DNA from: Bacteroidia bacterium
GTDB lineage: Bacteria; Bacteroidota; Bacteroidia; Flavobacteriales; Schleiferiaceae
Direction of reading: 5' to 3'
DNA: 43,741 nucleotides
Assembly (NCBI GenBank): GCA_030427285.1
Contig: JAUHWX010000004.1
Location: 1 to 43,741, forward strand
Part shown: positions 31,682 to 40,753 of the stretch, one piece after another
Layout: each line of letters begins with the position of its first letter
How positions within the stretch are numbered: the first letter of the stretch is position 1
Notes under the pieces: model-generated
What the model saw: only the letters and a program-made list of their open reading frames with translations
Database searches by the model: none
What the model was told of the DNA's origin: nothing
Translations under genes and position numbers: made by a program

Positions 31682-34600
31682 TTAAGGCAGCATCTCTTTA
31701 GCGTGAATGGCAACTTTTACAGGGTCCTGCATCAGGATCGTAGCAATATCAGCAGCATTACTAGCTGGTCCCCAGGTTAAATCACTTGGCACCTCGGGAG
31801 ATCCCTGAGCATCAACAACACTAATGGCATTACTTAGGTCAATATGACCATTTACTATGTCAATGTCTTCCCAGTTCAAATCCGTCCATTCTTGTAAACC
31901 TGATGGAGGAGAGCCGATATCCAACCCAAAGCGCAATTCTCCTGCCCTTTCCTGAATGATCAAAAACCATCCGGCTTCCGGATAATTACTGGTAACAGTT
32001 GCTCCATGTTGTTGGATAAATGCGTCCAAATCTTCCCCCTTGGCTTCTTCAATGGTCATATCAAAGCCTAAGAGTAAAATATCGGGGTCAATATTGGCGG
32101 AATAAATGACATATTTTTCTTGAGTACCAAATACACGAGGCGTATCAATCGACCAAACCCCATTACTACCACTGGTATCCCATGCTGCCTTGACGGCATA
32201 CACCGAAGCTCTCGGAAATTTTTTCAACAAATCTCCCCGCATCACCATGACTAAATTGCCTGTTCCAACTACATCTGTTCCCTCAGTTGCTGAATTGGTA
32301 ACGAAACCGGGGCCTTTTTTGGCATGTTCTCCTAAATATGACGCACTGCTCCAGGCATGAATAGGGGGAATATCTGTAAGGCTTTCTTCTAATTCCTCTT
32401 CTGTAATCCCTGCCGTTTCTACATAAAGATTCTTTTCCCAAAAATTGCGAAAATAAGTCCCTCGCTGATCCGTAGGATATTCTCTCCACAGTAACTCTCG
32501 TGCCATCTCATAATTCATTCCCACCATCAAGGATTCAATGAATTTGGGATTACTCTCTAATAAGGAGAGCGTATTTTGGGGGATAAGATGCAAATTAGGC
32601 AAGAACCATTCTAATGCATCTGCTTTTAGCAATTCGAATATGGGTTCTTTAAATTCAGGAGCAGCCAAGATAGGAACCAATGGATCAGCATGGCTGGGTA
32701 GGGTTGGATTCGTTACTTCAATTACATCCGCTACCTCATTACTGATTCCAACTCCAGGGGCCATTTCTCCTTCTATATGGGTAGAGACGGTACCAGGATC
32801 AAGTGTATCTCCTAATGAAGGTAAATCCCATAAACCTGCCCCAAAATATTCGTAGAAATCGGTTATTGAATTTTGAAAGTCCGTAGCCTCCTGATTACCT
32901 GCTGTCCCAGTTGTACTATTATCGCCAAAAGCAGTAAACGTAAAAATGGATTGATTCAGACTTTGAGTGGCAGAAGCATTTGCCCAAGTGTCAACTTGAG
33001 TGATGGGAACCTGACTCTGTTCGGTAGAAATCGAAATCTCAGGAGCAGGTGTAAAACTGGCATCTCCGAGTGATGTCAACAAATTTTCCGTATCAACTAG
33101 TGCAATGCTTTTTAATTTTTTTCCGATAGGACCGTTCTTTCGAATCAATTTCCGAAAAACAGGTGATAAGGATGCATTAGGCATTTTACTATCGGAGAGT
33201 TGGCCAAATAACGTCCCTTGTCCGACTGTTTCTGCTGGCAATTGGCTAAAAACCCATGAACCCAACTGAGTTATCTTTCCTCCTTTTAGTGTTTTGATAT
33301 GTTTCCCAAAAATTCGCTCTGAAACCAGTTTTGCCAATTGCGCCATATTGATTTTGCTATTAGCCTCCACGACAGTCCCCAACTGCCCCCATGCTTTTTC
33401 CATATATTCTTCCTGCTTTTCTTGCACCAATCTTACCCCCAAACCAGCAATAGCACGACGGCGGGGATCAAGATTGAGTTCATGAACCCAACTTGCATTA
33501 TTTCGGTCTACTCTGGCTTCCAGGGCATGCCAACGGCCATACATGGGTGGAGCTACAATTGGATCATCAACTAAACCTAAACCATTAGGATCAAAGGGGT
33601 CATTCTGATAGGTAGTATTACTCGAAAGACTTGATTTCAATAAATCATCCCCCAGATTGATCAAATCCTCCATTTGTTTGATAAATGGGGTAAAATGACC
33701 TGCATTGGGTTCCCATGGGTAAGGTAAAGAATCATTTTCCGGTACGCGCAAGGCTCCTTCAAGGAACAAGGTTCCATCATCATGTGGCTGGCCTGAGATG
33801 ATTTCTGTAGGGACAGTAGCTGACCGATTTAGCAAATAACCTGGGTCTTGAATATCCATAGGCCTTCTGCCTACCAAAGGATCTAGTGGTCCAGGCAAAA
33901 TTTGTCTTACCAAATGCTCAAAATCTCCTACAGGTCCTGTCCGAAAATACCATTCATGATAGAAAGGATAGTCTGTTTGATTATTTCCCCAGGATGCTGT
34001 TTGGGCTTCAGTCCCCAAAATAGTTGCCTGATCTTCTCCTAAACCAGTCAGTCTACCTGTTTCAAAAGCAGGGATAAGAAATGCATGATATTCGGTTTCT
34101 GTTTCTAGCTGGCGAGTAGCAAGAATTCTAGAAAGAGCCGTGTCAGGGTTGTTTGCCAGGGTATCTTTCAAATTTGTAAGAGCTTGATTTAGCTCGTCGA
34201 CTTCGGTATTGATACCTGTAAAAGTAGATGGAGTAATCAAATGCTTATGAACCTGCACATGCGCCCAGGCCCAAGTTTGGGCGGGGTTAGGAAAAGCCTC
34301 TGTTACAGGGCCAGGAAAATTCTCCGCTAAAGAAGGGATATTGATTCGTGGTAAGGGGCCAGCTAAGGGATCACCTCGTTCAAACTCCCCCGGTTTAAGC
34401 AAAAGCAAATATAGCCACGGCCGAAGGCGTGTTCCATCAGGAGCAGCAGGCGTATACCGCCAGGGAAAATCCTCATCATAAAACTCAACGAAGGGCAAAT
34501 GATGTGACTCAAAATTAGTAATCCAATCCCCAGGTTCATGTCTGATGATGGCTTCTTTATTAAGACCAATAATATCTGCGGGGCCAATCAAGGGGATGGG

Positions 34601-34765
34601 TTGTTGCCAGTTTTCTGCTTGCTGACCATCTGCATGGATGGTCACATCAACGGGTATACTTGCCCTTGTGGCAGCACCATTACCAGCATTGAAATTATCC
34701 GTTTCGGTAATTTCATTTGAAATACCCTGCCTTAACCATGGCAGGAAGGTATAGATTGCATCCAT
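31682..34765 (-). CDS. Large uncharacterised protein (1027 aa) of the plasmid operon
   Basis: The N-terminus reads AIYTFLPWLRQGISNEI, then PLIGPADIIGLNKEAIIRHEP, NFESHHLPFVEFYDEDFPWRYTP and LRPWLYLLLLKPGEF. The order LxGPxDI-G ... FE---L--VEF-D-DFPW ... LRPWL is the signature of another unknown family that accompanies the 1555- and 620-residue ones. No secretion signal or membrane segment is seen. The C-terminus ends with a region on VSDVPSDLTWGPASNAADIA-like residues before MQDPVKVAIHAKEMLP. It follows the secreted lamin-tail gene by 62 bp. Confidence 0.75.
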   Translation of the reverse strand: MDAIYTFLPWLRQGISNEITETDNFNAGNGAATRASIPVDVTIHADGQQAENWQQPIPLIGPADIIGLNKEAIIRHEPGDWITNFESHHLPFVEFYDEDFPWRYTPAAPDGTRLRPWLYLLLLKPGEFERGDPLAGPLPRINIPSLAENFPGPVTEAFPNPAQTWAWAHVQVHKHLITPSTFTGINTEVDELNQALTNLKDTLANNPDTALSRILATRQLETETEYHAFLIPAFETGRLTGLGEDQATILGTEAQTASWGNNQTDYPFYHEWYFRTGPVGDFEHLVRQILPGPLDPLVGRRPMDIQDPGYLLNRSATVPTEIISGQPHDDGTLFLEGALRVPENDSLPYPWEPNAGHFTPFIKQMEDLINLGDDLLKSSLSSNTTYQNDPFDPNGLGLVDDPIVAPPMYGRWHALEARVDRNNASWVHELNLDPRRRAIAGLGVRLVQEKQEEYMEKAWGQLGTVVEANSKINMAQLAKLVSERIFGKHIKTLKGGKITQLGSWVFSQLPAETVGQGTLFGQLSDSKMPNASLSPVFRKLIRKNGPIGKKLKSIALVDTENLLTSLGDASFTPAPEISISTEQSQVPITQVDTWANASATQSLNQSIFTFTAFGDNSTTGTAGNQEATDFQNSITDFYEYFGAGLWDLPSLGDTLDPGTVSTHIEGEMAPGVGISNEVADVIEVTNPTLPSHADPLVPILAAPEFKEPIFELLKADALEWFLPNLHLIPQNTLSLLESNPKFIESLMVGMNYEMARELLWREYPTDQRGTYFRNFWEKNLYVETAGITEEELEESLTDIPPIHAWSSASYLGEHAKKGPGFVTNSATEGTDVVGTGNLVMVMRGDLLKKFPRASVYAVKAAWDTSGSNGVWSIDTPRVFGTQEKYVIYSANIDPDILLLGFDMTIEEAKGEDLDAFIQQHGATVTSNYPEAGWFLIIQERAGELRFGLDIGSPPSGLQEWTDLNWEDIDIVNGHIDLSNAISVVDAQGSPEVPSDLTWGPASNAADIATILMQDPVKVAIHAKEMLP

Positions 34766-34827
34766 TTTATATAGCTTGGAATGACTTGAATTTTTTTAAC
34801 TGACTAATCTTGCTTTATTAAAGCTTC

Positions 34828-35940
34828 TTACTCCTTGATCAATATCCGAGTGGTCCAATTGTTCTTACTCCATAAACGAACGTAATAAGTCCCCTTTGCC
34901 AAATGTTGAGTGGAGATTTGACGATTGGTAGACAAGCTAATCGTTTTAATCAAAGAGCCTTGAAGGCTAAAAATCTCAATTTTTCGAATCGCCAGGGAAG
35001 TCTCTATGGTAAAGAAGGAAGATGTCGGGTTGGGATAGATTTGGATATCAGCGCTGCCCCATTCATCCTCATCAACCCCAACATTCTGTCCAGTAATTGT
35101 AATGGTAGTTGAGGCTGAAATACCAATAGAATCGGTAGCCTGGGCAGTAACAATGACATGCCCATTAGACAATGCTCTTAACTCGCCTGTAGGGGTAATG
35201 TAGGCAGGTTGGGTTCCGCCAGGCACCGACCACACAACAGTTGTATTGAGTTGATTTCCAGGTGTTGTAATTGCTTCCATTTGCAGCCTCCCAAAAGGTG
35301 TAGTGATCGTAGAATCTCCACCCTGGCCTCGGACCGTCAAAGCTTCGGTCTTATAAATGGTATTGAAAGTAGTACTGTCAACTCTCAGGCCTGGAGAAAA
35401 GAGGTAAGGGGTATTGTCGTTGTGTTGCTCGAAGTTTCCGGTGACATCTGGGTTTCTGGTGTAGGATTCATTGGGGTTATTAGAAAATGGATTAGTATTA
35501 ATACCTTCAACAAAAACACCTCCATTAGAATCAATCTGAATATTATCTCCACTAGATTTTATATCAAGCTCTCCAAAACTTGCCGTTTGTACTATTGCCC
35601 CACCAAATGTTCCTGTGGGTATGCCTCCCCCAAAAACAACTATCACTCCTTTTGGTGGCAAAATGGTTCCTGATGGAAATTCATGGTTTGGAACTCTTAT
35701 GGCCCAGTTATCATCATTATAGATTTTATAACCACTTATATCTAAGTTCTGATTTGTTGCATTACAGATTTCAATAAACTGCTCGTCCAAGGCAGATTTG
35801 ACCCCATCTCCATTCGCATCACCTGCTAATCCATTTGGCGGATCATAAAGCACTTCATTAATAATCAATTGTCCAGCCTGTGCTGACAAGGAGTTGAATG
35901 AAATAAGGAGGATGATAATTGAAAAGATAAACTTGATCAT
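34828..35940 (-). CDS. Secreted lamin-tail/Ig-like protein with T9SS sorting domain
   Basis: The 370-residue protein has a signal peptide (FIFSIIILLISFNSLSAQ). Residues 22-160 form a lamin-tail domain (QLIINEVLYDPPNG, DEQFIEICNATNQNLDISGYKIYN, GTILPPKGVIVVFGGG). Residues 190-280 are Big_2-like Ig (VVWSVPGGTQPAYITPTGELRALSNGHVIVTA). Residues 295-370 are a type IX sorting domain (IYPNPTSSFFTI, IEIFSLQGSLIKTI, LAKGTYYVRLWS). The T9SS is confined to Bacteroidota, so this supports the host assignment and means the protein is exported or surface-anchored by chromosomal machinery. It lies inside the large-protein operon, and a truncated paralogue ends the operon. Confidence 0.85.
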   Translation of the reverse strand: MIKFIFSIIILLISFNSLSAQAGQLIINEVLYDPPNGLAGDANGDGVKSALDEQFIEICNATNQNLDISGYKIYNDDNWAIRVPNHEFPSGTILPPKGVIVVFGGGIPTGTFGGAIVQTASFGELDIKSSGDNIQIDSNGGVFVEGINTNPFSNNPNESYTRNPDVTGNFEQHNDNTPYLFSPGLRVDSTTFNTIYKTEALTVRGQGGDSTITTPFGRLQMEAITTPGNQLNTTVVWSVPGGTQPAYITPTGELRALSNGHVIVTAQATDSIGISASTTITITGQNVGVDEDEWGSADIQIYPNPTSSFFTIETSLAIRKIEIFSLQGSLIKTISLSTNRQISTQHLAKGTYYVRLWSKNNWTTRILIKE

Positions 35941-35971
35941 TGTTAAAATATTTAGGAGTCACTATCATAAT

Positions 35972-38900
35972 CTAACTGACTAACCTTGCCGGAACTACCT
36001 GTAACTGACCTTCCAATTCAGGCATCCGATCCAATTCCTGCATTAAAAATGCCATGGCACCAGCCTGATTGCCGTCATAAGCCTCTTCATATAGTTGAAG
36101 ATCTCTTTTGTAGACTATCTTGTAACCAGATTTCTTGATCTTGACCTGAGGACCTGATTGTACACGCGACTTTTTGGTACTCTGGCTAGAGATATAGGAG
36201 GCACTGCCTCCCTGGAAACGCTGAAATCTGCCTATCTCCTCAAGCTGTTTGCCTATAGGCTCAGGTTGATAACGATTTGTCATCATCACAGTTTCATATT
36301 TACATGCCCTTTGGCGGAAGAAGCTCATCTTCACTTCTTGGTGGCCTTTGAGCTGTAAGCCTGCATCAAATTTCTCGAATGACTTTCTACGAAGCTTTTC
36401 GGTATCGCTCATCTCCTGAAAATCCGCTGGCGCAAAGTGTTCTTGCGTCCGATTGGTATCAGGTGTATTCCCGCCAATCTTGAGTTCGAAGTCAAACTTT
36501 CTGTGGTCAGCGGGTTGCTGGTGACCATACTTCTCTAATTGAAGACCTAATGGAACCACTTTTTGTCCCACAGAAAGCACCCCATAAGGATGTGCTACCA
36601 ACTCTCCATCCGTCTTTGCAAGGGTAACCTGTAACTGTCGCTCCGCAGGAAGAATACTTTCCCAGTTTTGCAGATTTTCAAGTTCCATTTTTACTTTGGG
36701 CAACAACTCAATATCTGGGAGAACTGTATTTTCCTCTTTGCCGAAGGTCTTATCTATTTTGGCTTCAAAGGGGATACCAGCAATCGTAAAAGAAGCATAG
36801 CCTTTGGCTCTCCACGGAGTCGGCCCCTCCAGGTTTAATCCTAAGGAAATAGCAAACAAGCTCTTATTCTTATTCATGTTTTTCACAGCTAACATGGCTG
36901 CAAAATTTACATTGAAGTAGAAAGGAGAGAATTGGAATAGTGCATCAAAACCCAGGAAGCCCGTTACAGCATATTTCTCAGTTATGGAAAAGTAGAAATC
37001 TATTAAGGCACCTACTTGAACGGTATTTGATGTGACTGCCATATATGCTGCCAAAATCAAGCGAGGATCATCTCCCTTTGTTAGACTCAAGCTCAGTCTA
37101 CGCATCACAGGCAAATCCAAAGGAGGCACTTCAAATGCAGGATGGAACCCACCTACACTCACCAGAAAATTTGGTTCCTCACCATATAAGATTCGAAGGG
37201 CCATATCTCCGACAAGTGGGTAATTCCCTAGCTTGGAGTTGTAGAGGCTGGCATCGAAGGTGATGTATTTGCGTTCTTGTTCCCAGGTGCCGACGAAGTT
37301 GACTTGTAAATGAAGTACCTGGGGTGGTGGTGGGGGGGCTGGCGGGTTTTGAATTGGTGCCTCAGGGTCTACAATTGACTCTTTGGGTAGGTTTACTACT
37401 AAGACACCTAATAAGGCTATTTTTATAGGCTTCGGAAGTTCAAATAATAACCCCAGTTCAGCCGTGATGAAAATAGGGCTACCAAAACCCAATTTAAACA
37501 TAGGACCAAAGGTGTGACGACTTTTCTGAAGCGGAAAGAATCGCTCCAAGTCCGTAATCACTTTATTCAGATTTTTGACAGGATCTGTAGGAAATAATAC
37601 TGATTTGATGCTATTATCTCTTACACTCTGCCTGAGCGCTGGGAGATTTAAAGAACGATGTGTTCCGATCATTCCCCCTACTCCTAATAAAGTGATGTTT
37701 AAGGGGAGTTTTAATTTAAACTCCGCTGAAAGAATAGCCAGGAAGGAAGTTCCTTCAGAACCATCTGGAAATTCTGTCAGTAATATCCCAATGGCTTTAA
37801 TCGCCAGTTTTTCTCCAAAATTAATTTCTAATGCACCGATATATTTATTGTCCTTCCAATATAAATAACCACCACCTTTGAATTTACTGGCTTCAATGGT
37901 AATGGAAATCCCCGTAGGGGGCTTTACCTCAAAATTAATATTTATGGGGCCAAAATTTCCTCCTTCCTCAGGAAAAGTAAGCTTCCCTTTGATTCCTACA
38001 TCTTTGACTGTTGCACTTACAGGTCCAAGCTTTAAGCCTCCTGAAAGGCTCATGGGTACTTCTGTATAGTCTTCTTTTGGAAATACACCTACTCGGAGGT
38101 TGTCTACCCAAACGGGCTTGGCACCAGGCTTACTGATAGGGATCAGCAATTCTGGAACTCCTTCATTGCTGCCAAAGGCGGTGAAGCCATTTTCCCAGGT
38201 GAAGTTGACAGCGAAAGTGGGGGTTTCGCCTTGGCCTACACGGATATTGTCGATGGCGATTTCTTTGGGGAGGATTTTGCTAACGATGGGGAGATCAAAT
38301 TCTCTTAACAAAGTGCACTTCAGCTCAGCAAACCATTTATCATTTTTACGGCCAATAGTGAAAGTGAAGAGTTGAATCTCTAATTTATCCGCAATGTTCA
38401 AAACGATGCCTTGAGGTTCTTCGATTGTCAAGGAAAAACCGTTTTCAACAAGTTCCCCTGTTACACTCAATTCTGCAATATTGCCTTGCGTGTCTTTGAA
38501 GGGTGGAAGAGTCATGGTTCCTTCTAGCCGTGAGGCGAGGACTTCATTTTTGCTAAAGCGGGCTTCAAATACATTTAATTCTGCCCGGAAAGCACCATCA
38601 GCTAATTCTAAAGCTATTATTTCTGGAGTAGTGTTGCTAGGGTCTTGGTTAATGGCATCCATTCCCACAATTCCACTGAAACCTCCTGTCCCTATAATCA
38701 GATTTTGGCCATACAACCGAGCAGTTGATCCTGAATCGTCTTTTTTCCAAAAACTACCCAAGCCAATTGTTGCAGATTTAATGAATACGCCTTGAAAATT
38801 AAATGGCCTCCTATCTGCATCTACTTCAGGAATATTTTTATCCGTCCTGAAATCAAACTTCAAGTCTTCGATTTCAATCGTTAGTCCTGTATCCCCTATT

Positions 38901-39769
38901 TGGGAAGGGCTAAGGTCAAAACTATCTGGATTTATGAATTCAAAGCCATTTTCAGAGTGAAAATTTAGATTCCCAACCGCATAACTGAGCATCGACTTCG
39001 CATCACCTTCAATTACATTTCCGTTTGCATCTAGGGGTTTCAGCCATGAACGAGGGAAGGCCAATACTAAGTCTAGATCAGTAAGAGATAGAGAAAATCT
39101 AGGAGTAATTAACTGTTTTAATCGGTCTAGTGAAAAGAAACCAATTTTCTTTGTGGTAAGAATTCTTAGAGCATTTAATGGGTTTTCATCATTTTCAATA
39201 AAATAGGAATAAACGACTTCAAAAATATCAATATTTCCATTTGTAAACTGACTGTACAGAGTTTGAAAATCTGTAGTAGGTGTTAGGTTAATTATTTTAT
39301 CAGCATATCCATTATATTCTAGGATGAAATTTTGGACTTTATTGCCATTATCACTTACAAATAGTTCAATTGCCTCGTCTAATATCTCTTCATCTGAAAC
39401 TCCAGTAATGCTTACAATTAACTCGAAATAAGATTTAATAGAGAAATCAAAACTTGAACTATCAAATGAGTTTATATATTTAATAACCTCCAGCTGATAG
39501 AACAATTCAATAGGAATTATACTCTGATTAGTACTATTAGAGTCAGGATTTAATATCACTTCAAGCCCTGTTTCTAAGATTTCAAACTTTAGTGCACTAG
39601 ATATTATCTCAATATAATAAGAAGCTTTTTCGCCATATTTGCTTTTGCTAGTACGTAAATTCTTGTAAAAAACTGAATCAAGAAAATCATTTGCAAAGCT
39701 AAGCTTTACTGGGAATTTTGATAATGAAATCAAATTGCTTAAAGCAGGGTAGTAATTGTTATTGGGCAT
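35972..39769 (-). CDS. DUF6603-like large protein (1265 aa)
   Basis: Residues 1-250 are helical and unique. From about 260 the sequence becomes beta-rich with long runs like FKGGGYLYWKDNKYIGALEIN, LKAIGILLTEFPDGSEG, GVGGMIGTHRSLNLPALRQSVRD and SVLFPTDPVKNLNKVITDLERFFP, then FGPMFKLGFGSPIFITAELGLLFELP. I recall these as the DUF6603 signature; function is unknown. A proline-rich hinge (PPAPPPPPQ) around residue 830 separates two beta-rich halves. No signal peptide is obvious. The start overlaps the end of the membrane-protein gene by 11 nt, indicating translational coupling. Confidence 0.7.
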   Translation of the reverse strand: MPNNNYYPALSNLISLSKFPVKLSFANDFLDSVFYKNLRTSKSKYGEKASYYIEIISSALKFEILETGLEVILNPDSNSTNQSIIPIELFYQLEVIKYINSFDSSSFDFSIKSYFELIVSITGVSDEEILDEAIELFVSDNGNKVQNFILEYNGYADKIINLTPTTDFQTLYSQFTNGNIDIFEVVYSYFIENDENPLNALRILTTKKIGFFSLDRLKQLITPRFSLSLTDLDLVLAFPRSWLKPLDANGNVIEGDAKSMLSYAVGNLNFHSENGFEFINPDSFDLSPSQIGDTGLTIEIEDLKFDFRTDKNIPEVDADRRPFNFQGVFIKSATIGLGSFWKKDDSGSTARLYGQNLIIGTGGFSGIVGMDAINQDPSNTTPEIIALELADGAFRAELNVFEARFSKNEVLASRLEGTMTLPPFKDTQGNIAELSVTGELVENGFSLTIEEPQGIVLNIADKLEIQLFTFTIGRKNDKWFAELKCTLLREFDLPIVSKILPKEIAIDNIRVGQGETPTFAVNFTWENGFTAFGSNEGVPELLIPISKPGAKPVWVDNLRVGVFPKEDYTEVPMSLSGGLKLGPVSATVKDVGIKGKLTFPEEGGNFGPININFEVKPPTGISITIEASKFKGGGYLYWKDNKYIGALEINFGEKLAIKAIGILLTEFPDGSEGTSFLAILSAEFKLKLPLNITLLGVGGMIGTHRSLNLPALRQSVRDNSIKSVLFPTDPVKNLNKVITDLERFFPLQKSRHTFGPMFKLGFGSPIFITAELGLLFELPKPIKIALLGVLVVNLPKESIVDPEAPIQNPPAPPPPPQVLHLQVNFVGTWEQERKYITFDASLYNSKLGNYPLVGDMALRILYGEEPNFLVSVGGFHPAFEVPPLDLPVMRRLSLSLTKGDDPRLILAAYMAVTSNTVQVGALIDFYFSITEKYAVTGFLGFDALFQFSPFYFNVNFAAMLAVKNMNKNKSLFAISLGLNLEGPTPWRAKGYASFTIAGIPFEAKIDKTFGKEENTVLPDIELLPKVKMELENLQNWESILPAERQLQVTLAKTDGELVAHPYGVLSVGQKVVPLGLQLEKYGHQQPADHRKFDFELKIGGNTPDTNRTQEHFAPADFQEMSDTEKLRRKSFEKFDAGLQLKGHQEVKMSFFRQRACKYETVMMTNRYQPEPIGKQLEEIGRFQRFQGGSASYISSQSTKKSRVQSGPQVKIKKSGYKIVYKRDLQLYEEAYDGNQAGAMAFLMQELDRMPELEGQLQVVPARLVS

Positions 39770-40745
39770 GACTATTTTCTTTATTCATGAAAAATGAAGG
39801 AAATACTGATAATACTAAGATAACTTGAAACAAACTATATACTTTAACAAAAGCCAATCCTCTAAAATCACTCTTAAATGCATCTGAAATAGTAGTAATG
39901 ATGATATTCATCAGACCAGAAAGCCATGGCTCTAGGGCTATTTCTCTACCATTATGTAGATTGTCTGAAAAGAAATTAGTATACGGTACGATATCTCCAG
40001 AGACAGAAATAACAGGAAATATGAATAACAGAAGCAGAAAAAAATGATTAGATATCTTGTTGTTTTTTTTGAAAAAATTATACCCTAAAAAAAGTGCTAC
40101 AGGATAGCCAATTAAGTACAATATGGTTTTCCACCATAGAAAACTATTATTACCTTCAATAAGATGAGCAATCGGGAAAAGGGAATTAATTCCAAAGCAA
40201 ACTACAATTGCAAAACAAAAAATATAATGTCTTTTAATTAAAGAGGCATAAAAAGCCAATGTTCTTTTAATATTCTGATTAAAAGTATCCTTGAGCCATG
40301 CGTAAAATATAAATACAGAAAATACGATTGAATATATTTGATATAAGACCAATACATTTTTTTTACTGATTGATTCTATCAAAGCGTCTCCATGTTTGAA
40401 AAAGAAATTACTTGTCATAAACAAATCTCTTATGGAACTAAAGAATATTGAAAACCCCAAACGCTCTCCTGAACTTTGACTTCTCCAAATGCCTAGAGAA
40501 ACAGAGTAATCATAGGACCACAAGCATGGAAACAAGCATAAAACAAGGATAATTAACCAATATTTATTCCACTTAGGCTTTGATACTGATCGGCTCCCTG
40601 AAAAGTAAAAAAGGATAAAGACATAAAAAAGACATGAAAAGAACATGAATAAGGTACTATCTTCTTCTTTCATAAAAGTGGGAATAATACCATATGAGAA
40701 AAACAAAACGAATAGCCACAACAAAAGAATAAGTAACTTCTTCAT
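39759..40745 (-). CDS. Multi-pass membrane protein (about eight TM helices)
   Basis: The 328-residue protein is strongly hydrophobic with segments near 2-24, 32-50, 64-82, 132-152, 172-193, 206-224, 236-254 and 305-322 (for example LLILLLWLFVLFFSYGII, WLIILVLCLFPCLW, FCFAIVVCFGINSLFPIAHL). It has no recognised family. It overlaps the DUF6603-like gene by 11 nt and lies 8 bp after the C-half of the split gene, so it belongs to the operon. It may anchor or export part of the encoded complex. Very A/T-rich. Confidence 0.65.
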   Translation of the reverse strand: MKKLLILLLWLFVLFFSYGIIPTFMKEEDSTLFMFFSCLFYVFILFYFSGSRSVSKPKWNKYWLIILVLCLFPCLWSYDYSVSLGIWRSQSSGERLGFSIFFSSIRDLFMTSNFFFKHGDALIESISKKNVLVLYQIYSIVFSVFIFYAWLKDTFNQNIKRTLAFYASLIKRHYIFCFAIVVCFGINSLFPIAHLIEGNNSFLWWKTILYLIGYPVALFLGYNFFKKNNKISNHFFLLLLFIFPVISVSGDIVPYTNFFSDNLHNGREIALEPWLSGLMNIIITTISDAFKSDFRGLAFVKVYSLFQVILVLSVFPSFFMNKENSHAQ

Positions 40746-40753
40746 TTTGAATA